Below the pieces are notes generated by a model, which was not told the origin of the DNA, ran no database searches, and was given only the letters and a program-made list of their open reading frames with translations. A DNA stretch of 10,373 bases from TMED26 sp002694075 (GTDB lineage Bacteria > Pseudomonadota > Alphaproteobacteria > Thalassobaculales > Thalassobaculaceae). The stretch covers positions 1-10,373 of the forward strand of contig JAYYDT010000133.1 of NCBI GenBank assembly GCA_036160575.1, in the 5' to 3' direction. The stretch's first letter is position 1. Every line of letters begins with the position of its first letter. The position numbers and the translations under genes were made by a program. This document shows, piece after piece, positions 6,220 through 10,373 of the stretch.

Positions 6220-6248
6220 TGGCCGGGCCGGCGATGTCGGCTTATGAT
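6220..6248 (+). promoter_or_regulatory. Candidate promoter of the aldo/keto reductase unit
   Basis: TGGCCG (6220-6225) and TATGAT (6243-6248) are separated by 17 nt. The -10 matches TATAAT at 5 of 6 positions; the -35 is poor but shares the TGG start with the two oxygenase-side promoter candidates. The implied leader is about 40 nt and contains GAGAGGAG (6277-6284) as Shine-Dalgarno. Confidence 0.35.
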
Positions 6249-6293
6249 CGGGTTTCTGGTCGCCGCCGGCCGCCGTGAGAGGAGTTTTCCCCG

Positions 6294-7235
6294 ATGGATT
6301 ATCGACGCCTTGGACATTCCGGCCTGTGGGTCTCGGCGGTTGGCATCGGCTGTAATAATTTTGGCGCTAAATGCGACGAGGCGGCGACGCGGGCGGTGGT
6401 GCATGCCTGTCTCGACGCCGGGATCACCTTGTTCGATACCGCCGACATGTATGGCAACCGCGGTGGGTCGGAGACTTTGCTTGGCCGCATTCTCGGCCAC
6501 CATCGCAAAGACATTGTGTTGGCCAGTAAGTTCGGCCTGCCGATGGGCGAGGGACCGTATTTAAACGGCGCCGGCCGGCATTACATCATGCGCGCCGTGG
6601 AAGACAGCCTGCGCCGCCTGCGCACCGACCATCTGGACCTGTACCAGGTTCATCGCCCCGACCCCGCGACGCCAATCGAGGAGACCTTGCGCGCGCTCGA
6701 TGATTTGGTGCGCGACGGCAAGGTGCGCTATGTCGGCTGCTCTAATTTCGCCGGCTGGCAACTGGCCGAGGCGGAATGGGCGGCACGCGCCGGCGGCACC
6801 GTGCGATTTATCTCCGCGCAGAACGAATACAGCTTGGTCGACCGCCGGATCGAGGGCGAATTGGTGCCCGCCGCCAATGCCTATGGCGTCGGCATTTTGC
6901 CTTATTTCCCCCTCGCCAATGGTTTGTTGACCGGCAAATACCAGCGCAATCACGCGATGCCAGACGGCGCGCGCATGACCGAGCGGCCGACCCGCGCCGA
7001 AGAGGTGTTGACCGACCGCAATTGGACCATCGCCGAAAAGGTCGCCGATTACGCGGCGGCGCGCGGCCATAGCCTTTTAGAGGCGGCGATTGGCTGGCTG
7101 GCCAGCCAGGACCATGTGCCCAGTGTGATCGCCGGCGCCACCACGGCGGAACAAGTGGCCCAGAACGCCGCCGCCGCCGATTGGCGCATGACGGCCGAGG
7201 AAATCGCCGATATCAACGCCCTCAGCGATCTGTGA
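6294..7235 (+). CDS. Aldo/keto reductase
   Basis: This 313-residue NADPH-dependent (alpha/beta)8-barrel reductase interconverts carbonyls and alcohols. The catalytic tetrad is present: D48 (TLFDTAD), Y53 (DMYGN), K79 (VLASKFG) and H120 (LYQVHRPD). Other family patches are GKVRYVGCSNFAGWQL (142-157), 'SAQNEYSLVDRRIE' (174-187), PYFPLANGLLTGKY (203-216), and a C-terminal PSVIAGAT segment for cofactor 2'-phosphate binding. Length is typical. GAGAGGAG ends 9 nt before ATG 6294. It is followed after 29 nt by the SnoaL-like gene, so the two are probably co-transcribed. The substrate is unknown; in this setting it may act on a catabolic aldehyde or ketone. Confidence 0.93.
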   Translation: MDYRRLGHSGLWVSAVGIGCNNFGAKCDEAATRAVVHACLDAGITLFDTADMYGNRGGSETLLGRILGHHRKDIVLASKFGLPMGEGPYLNGAGRHYIMRAVEDSLRRLRTDHLDLYQVHRPDPATPIEETLRALDDLVRDGKVRYVGCSNFAGWQLAEAEWAARAGGTVRFISAQNEYSLVDRRIEGELVPAANAYGVGILPYFPLANGLLTGKYQRNHAMPDGARMTERPTRAEEVLTDRNWTIAEKVADYAAARGHSLLEAAIGWLASQDHVPSVIAGATTAEQVAQNAAAADWRMTAEEIADINALSDL

Positions 7236-7264
7236 GCGCGCCCGCCAGCGGAAAAGGTGTCGCC

Positions 7265-7777
7265 ATGGCTCAGACGGACCCAGGTCGCCTGCACGATATG
7301 TTGGAAATCCACGCCTTGAAGGCGGCCTATTGCCGCTATGTCGACACCAAGCAGTGGCGGCGATTGCAAGCGCTTTTCACCAATGACGTCGTCTTCGAGG
7401 GGTTCGGCTCGGCCCCCACCGGGGCCAGTCTGGCGACTTTCATCACGGGCATTTCCAGCCGTTTCGAAAAAGCCGTGACGGTGCACCATTGCCACCTGCC
7501 GGAACTCGCTTTCAATGGCCCCGACCAGGCGCGCGGCATTTGGGCGATGATGGATGTTGTCGATTTGGGCGACCACGGCCGCCCAATCGAGGCACCTGAC
7601 CACCGTGGCTATATCGGTCACGGCCATTACGAGGACGGTTATCGGCGGGAATGCGGCCGCTGGAAATTCAGTTTCAAGCGTCTGACGCGTCTCCGCCTTG
7701 ACCCCTTACCTCTGGACTATCCGCGCGGGCGGACCGATTTGCTGCCGGCCACGCCGGACTGGCTGGATTGGAAATAG
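7265..7777 (+). CDS. SnoaL/NTF2-like protein, possible BaiE/scytalone-dehydratase-type dehydratase
   Basis: This 170-residue alpha+beta barrel protein belongs to the SnoaL_4-type group: 'LHDMLEIHALKAAYCRYVDT' at the N-terminus, 'LFTNDVVFEGFG' at 37-48, VHHCHLPEL at 73-81 and 'GRWKFSFKRLTRLRLD' near the end. Y22, D27, H75 and D97 fall at spacings close to those I recall for the catalytic Tyr, Asp, His and Asp of the bile-acid 7-alpha-dehydratase BaiE, and R139 or R142 could supply the Arg. This suggests a dehydratase or isomerase rather than a binding-only protein, but the fold is functionally very diverse. ATG 7265 has AAAAGG 7 nt upstream. It sits 29 nt after the aldo/keto reductase, so probably one operon. 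The C-terminus is basic and Pro-rich. Confidence 0.8.
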   Translation: MAQTDPGRLHDMLEIHALKAAYCRYVDTKQWRRLQALFTNDVVFEGFGSAPTGASLATFITGISSRFEKAVTVHHCHLPELAFNGPDQARGIWAMMDVVDLGDHGRPIEAPDHRGYIGHGHYEDGYRRECGRWKFSFKRLTRLRLDPLPLDYPRGRTDLLPATPDWLDWK

Positions 7778-7813
7778 GGGGCGCCTTGGTGGTCCGGTTT
7801 TGATATCGTCCGA

Positions 7814-7830
7814 ACGGCGGCTCTCGCCGT
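7814..7830 (+). repeat. Inverted repeat in the gap before the TRAP large permease
   Basis: ACGGCG (7814-7819), loop GCTCT, CGCCGT (7825-7830) is a perfect 6-bp hairpin 37 nt after the SnoaL-like stop. No T-tract follows directly. It covers the GTG at 7829, which argues against that codon being the permease start. It may be a weak attenuator between the enzyme genes and the transporter genes. No convincing promoter is seen in the 159-nt gap 7778-7936. Confidence 0.25.
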
Positions 7831-7921
7831 GGCATTCCATCTCCCATTTTGCGACCCGCGCTTCATTTTCAGGTGGCTTGTCGTCGTCGCGCGGCGCCTC
7901 GTCTCCGCGATTTTACCCCAC

Positions 7922-7930
7922 GGGAGGAAA
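7922..7930 (+). promoter_or_regulatory. Strong ribosome binding site that sets the TRAP large permease start
   Basis: GGGAGGAAA is the best Shine-Dalgarno sequence in the gap. The codons at suitable spacing are ATC (7934) and CTG (7937), both in the permease frame. No ATG, GTG or TTG lies at usable distance, so the real initiation codon appears non-standard. Confidence 0.55.
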
Positions 7931-7936
7931 CCCATC

Positions 7937-9304
7937 CTGACCGACCTGCTGATCGACCTTTTGCCGCTATTGATGTTCCTCAGCCTGATGGCGCTGATGT
8001 TCACCGGTTATCCGATTGGCCTGGTGCTGGGCGGGCTTGCCGTCGCTTACGGGGCCTTGGGCATCGCGCTCGATATTTTTTCCTTCGCCGAGTTCTTTAT
8101 TTTTGTGCCGCGAGTCTGGTTGTTCGCGGAAAATCTTCAACTCATCGCCGTGCCGCTGCTGATCTTCATGGGGGTGATGTTGGAGCGCTCGCAATTGGCC
8201 AAAGACCTGCTGGAAACCTTGCATCTGCTGTTGCGCGCCATTCCCGGCGGGACGGCGATTTCGGTGGCGGTCATGGGGGTTCTTTTCGCCGCCATCACCG
8301 GCGTGGTTGGGGCCTCGGTCATCATGCTCACCCTGATCGCCTTGCCGACCATGCTGAAGGCCGGTTACCGCCCGTCCTTGGCGCTGGGCACGATCGCCGC
8401 GTCGTCGACCCTGGGGATTTTGATCCCGCCGAGCATTCTGCTCGTTTTCCTGTGTGAGATGCTGCAGATTTCCTATGGTTATCTGTTCGCCGCGGCGATT
8501 TATCCGGGCCTTACCCTGGCGCTGTTTTATGTGCTGTATATCGCCGCCGTGGCGATTCTCGATCCGCGCGCCGCGCCGCGCCTGGTGCGCCCAGACCCGC
8601 CGCTGTCGGTGGCGGTGTTGTGGCGCGCTTTCGCGGTCGGGGTTTTGCCGACGGCGATTTTGATCTTCCTGGTGATGGGATCGGTCCTGATGGGGATTTT
8701 CACCATTACCGAATCGGCCGCGGTTGGCGCCGGCGGCGCCATTTTGTTGGCCTGGATTCGCGGCAACCTGAGCTTCAAAACCCTGCGTGAAAGCCTGAAC
8801 CGAAGTCTCATGACCATCGGCATGGTCGCGATTTTGATTATTGGCGCGACCAGCTTCGCCTATGTCTTTCGCGCCCTTGGCGGCGAGGAGGTTTTCCACG
8901 CCTTGATCGCCGCCGCCAAGCTCGACGCCATGGGCATCCTCGTCATGGCGATTGTCACGATTTTCATCATGGGCTTCTTCTTCGACGTTTTGGAGATCCT
9001 GTTGATCGCGATGCCGATTTTCGCCCCGTTGATCGCGCCACTCGATTTCGGCGACCACATCGCTCTCGACCTGGTGCCCTATTGGTTCGCGATCCTGGTC
9101 GCGATCACTTTGCAAACCTCGTTTCTGACGCCGCCGATGGGGCTGTCGCTGTTTTACATCAAGGGGGTGGCGCCGCCGTCGGTGACGATGAAACAGATTT
9201 ATGTCGGGATCGTGCCCTTCGTCCTGTTGCAACTGGCCTGTGTCGCGGTGGTGTTGAAGTGGCCGGCGCTTGTCACGGTCTTGCCGCGGCAGATTTTCGG
9301 TTAG
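7937..9304 (+). CDS. TRAP transporter large permease, DctM/FcbT3-like
   Basis: This membrane protein of about 455 residues (from CTG 7937) has roughly a dozen hydrophobic segments. It is the sodium-coupled channel subunit of a tripartite periplasmic carboxylate transporter. Family marks (numbered from 7937) are FTGYPIG at 22-28, 'LLIFMGVMLERSQLAKDLLE' at 74-93, GVVGASVIML (122-131), ALPTMLKAGY (135-144), SSTLGILIPPSIL (156-168), and later LQTSFLTPPMGLSLFYIKGV. The type resembles the 'mannitol/chloroaromatic' TRAP group, agreeing with its DctQ partner. The start is uncertain: CTG 7937 or ATC 7934 follow the strong Shine-Dalgarno. GTG 7829 would add 36 residues, part of them Arg-rich and not family-like. 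ATG 7973 would shorten the first membrane helix and lacks a ribosome site. DctQ follows after 11 nt. No DctP gene is nearby. Confidence 0.9.
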   Translation: MTDLLIDLLPLLMFLSLMALMFTGYPIGLVLGGLAVAYGALGIALDIFSFAEFFIFVPRVWLFAENLQLIAVPLLIFMGVMLERSQLAKDLLETLHLLLRAIPGGTAISVAVMGVLFAAITGVVGASVIMLTLIALPTMLKAGYRPSLALGTIAASSTLGILIPPSILLVFLCEMLQISYGYLFAAAIYPGLTLALFYVLYIAAVAILDPRAAPRLVRPDPPLSVAVLWRAFAVGVLPTAILIFLVMGSVLMGIFTITESAAVGAGGAILLAWIRGNLSFKTLRESLNRSLMTIGMVAILIIGATSFAYVFRALGGEEVFHALIAAAKLDAMGILVMAIVTIFIMGFFFDVLEILLIAMPIFAPLIAPLDFGDHIALDLVPYWFAILVAITLQTSFLTPPMGLSLFYIKGVAPPSVTMKQIYVGIVPFVLLQLACVAVVLKWPALVTVLPRQIFG

Positions 9305-9315
9305 GGGCGGGAGAA

Positions 9316-9963
9316 ATGCGAGACGTGACCCCATCGACCGGTGGTACCACGGCGTGGCGCGGCGCGCTTCGTTTGGCCGATCTACTCGAACGGCCGGTGA
9401 TTTGGATCGGCGAGACCGTCGCCTGGTTGCAATTGGTGTTGGTCGTTTTGATTATCGCCGACGCGATCAGCCGCCGCTATATCCGGTCGCTCAGCATTGT
9501 CGTCGAAAACAACCTGCATTTCTTTTTCAACTCGCCGGCCATTCAGGACGGCGAATGGCATTTGCACACGATTATCTTGTTTTGCGCCCTTGGCTACGCC
9601 GGGGCGCTTAACGCCCATATTCGCTTGGACATTCTGCGCCCGCGGTTCAGCGATCAATGGCGGCTGTGGATTGAGTTGATCGGCGGGCTCACCTTGCTGT
9701 CGCCCTTTGTCCTGATTTTCGCTTACGAGGCCGGTATCTTTTTCTCGATCGCTTGGAAGTACGACGAGGCGGCCGGCGAATCCAACGGTATCGGCAACCG
9801 CTGGTTCATCAAATTCTTCATCTTGTTCGGCCCGTCGCTGTTTTTCCTCTCCGGGCTCTCGATCATGCTTCGGTTGTTTACCCGGCTGTTCGGCCCGGCT
9901 GATTTAAGGCCGCACACCCGCACCGACGATATCGCCAACCCGACGTTCTCGGCCTATAGCTGA
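9316..9963 (+). CDS. TRAP transporter small permease, DctQ/FcbT2-like
   Basis: This 215-residue membrane protein has four hydrophobic segments at about 33-51, 82-100, 118-143 and 164-188. It matches the small-permease family: 'EWHLHTIILFCALGYAG', NAHIRLDILRPRFS, 'GGLTLLSPFVLIFAYEA' and GNRWFIKFFILFGPSLFF. The EWHLH and HIRLDI pattern is characteristic of the mannitol/chloroaromatic-type DctQ (FcbT2 group). It pairs with DctM to form the membrane part of the transporter. GGGAG (9309-9313) sits directly before ATG 9316; upstream in-frame codons overlap dctM and are not needed. Order M then Q is the reverse of the usual P-Q-M. The stop codon lies within a hairpin shared with the convergent MaoC-like gene. 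Confidence 0.88.
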   Translation: MRDVTPSTGGTTAWRGALRLADLLERPVIWIGETVAWLQLVLVVLIIADAISRRYIRSLSIVVENNLHFFFNSPAIQDGEWHLHTIILFCALGYAGALNAHIRLDILRPRFSDQWRLWIELIGGLTLLSPFVLIFAYEAGIFFSIAWKYDEAAGESNGIGNRWFIKFFILFGPSLFFLSGLSIMLRLFTRLFGPADLRPHTRTDDIANPTFSAYS

Positions 9964-9984
9964 GCGCCCGCTCAGCGCCGTTTT
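9959..9984 (+). terminator. Stop-to-stop palindrome, likely terminator of the TRAP genes
   Basis: GCTGAGCG (9959-9966), CC, CGCTCAGC (9969-9976) is a perfect 8-bp inverted repeat. In RNA it would form a 7-bp stem with a 4-nt GCCC loop. On the plus strand a short T4 (9981-9984) follows after GCCG, giving a weak intrinsic terminator. Its two arms contain the TGA stop of dctQ (9961-9963) and the TGA stop of the convergent MaoC-like gene (9972-9974). No T-run follows on the minus strand. Confidence 0.45.
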
Positions 9985-10373
9985 AGCAACCACGACGCGT
10001 CGACCGTGGCGATCGCCCGGTCGTCGCCGTCGCGGCAGGTGACCTTGGCGTCAAGCCAGCCGCGCACCGGTTTGCTGCTCTCACGTTTGCCGCCGATCTC
10101 GACATAGGTGGTCAAGGTGCCGCCGGCGTAAAGCGGTTTCAGTAAACAAAGCGCGATATCGCGCCCCGAGGGCAGGAAGTGCAAGCGGTTCCAAATCACA
10201 TGGATCGATTTGCTGTTCAGCGCGAAGGTATAACAGCCGGGCGCGATGATATCCTCCAGCCCCATGGCGCGGGCGGCGGCCGGGTCGGTGTGCATCGGCT
10301 GATTGTCGAAATTGCGCGCGAACCACAGTAACTCTTCGCGTTCGACGGCGACGGTGGCGCCAACGAATTGGTC
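9972..10373 (-). CDS. MaoC-like hot-dog-fold dehydratase/hydratase, 5' end beyond window
   Basis: The frame is open to the right edge, giving 133 visible residues; the start is outside. The hydratase-2/MaoC active-site motif is seen as 'ARNFDNQPMHTDPAAARAMG': Asp at visible residue 23 and His at 28, the same five-residue spacing as the catalytic Asp/His of (R)-specific enoyl-CoA hydratase (D-X-N-P-X-H in classic members, here D-N-Q-P-M-H). The following 'LEDIIAPGCYTFAL' and the Leu-rich strand before 'PLYAGGTLTTYVEI' fit the hot-dog fold. Likely role: hydration or dehydration of a CoA thioester, which would suit the class III CoA-transferase upstream. It lies on the opposite strand, 8 nt from dctQ. 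The 107-residue version starting at the internal ATG 10295 would cut off the catalytic Asp and should not be used. Confidence 0.85.
   Translation of the reverse strand, partial: DQFVGATVAVEREELLWFARNFDNQPMHTDPAAARAMGLEDIIAPGCYTFALNSKSIHVIWNRLHFLPSGRDIALCLLKPLYAGGTLTTYVEIGGKRESSKPVRGWLDAKVTCRDGDDRAIATVDASWLLKRR

Noticed and set aside
7967..9334. 455-codon minus-strand open frame opposite the TRAP large permease
   Set aside because: Its translation is almost all Q, R, H, D, N and G, as expected from the antisense of a hydrophobic protein in GC-rich DNA; the permease on the plus strand explains the region fully.
1..10373. Defence island, prophage, integron, CRISPR or toxin-antitoxin system
   Set aside because: No nuclease, integrase, transposase, Cas, capsid or toxin-like protein, no regularly spaced repeats and no terminal inverted repeats were seen; all genes are metabolic or transport.

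Overview
The window is GC-rich, densely coded bacterial DNA. Gene content (two TRAP-transporter membrane subunits, a Rieske oxygenase, a TauD/TfdA-type dioxygenase, a class III CoA-transferase, a MaoC-type hydratase) and the codon and promoter style suggest an alphaproteobacterium, possibly Rhodospirillales-like. That placement is inference. I see no rRNA, tRNA, CRISPR array, insertion sequence, prophage or plasmid function.

Layout from left to right: (1) the 3' part of a beta-propeller-like gene that runs off the left edge (to 733). (2) A Rieske non-heme iron oxygenase alpha subunit (813-1943, +). (3) A ketopantoate-reductase-family gene on the minus strand (1940-2857), overlapping the Rieske gene tail to tail by 4 nt. 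(4) A divergent, palindrome-rich control region (2858-3003). (5) A TauD/TfdA dioxygenase (3004-3888, +) translationally overlapped with a CaiB/BaiF CoA-transferase (3885-5123, +). (6) A convergent YghU-type glutathione transferase (5190-6068, -). (7) A divergent region of 225 nt, then an aldo/keto reductase (6294-7235, +) and a SnoaL/BaiE-like dehydratase-fold protein (7265-7777, +). (8) TRAP large (7937-9304, +) and small (9316-9963, +) permeases, in the unusual order M then Q and with no binding-protein gene. (9) The end of a MaoC/hot-dog hydratase on the minus strand, running off the right edge.

Together this looks like an accessory catabolic island. A carboxylate-type substrate would enter through the TRAP transporter and be oxidised by the Rieske and 2-oxoglutarate-dependent oxygenases and the aldo/keto reductase. 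The CoA-transferase would convert it to a CoA thioester, and the SnoaL- and MaoC-type proteins would dehydrate or hydrate it. The substrate cannot be read from the sequence. Strand switching (+,+,-,+,+,-,+,+,+,+,-) shows several transcription units rather than one operon. I found no clearly new defence or mobile system. The most interesting points are the enzyme combination, the matching promoter-like elements before the two oxygenase units, the Rieske enzyme with a bridging glutamate, the probable non-AUG start of the TRAP large permease, and the palindromic stop-to-stop junction at 9959-9976.
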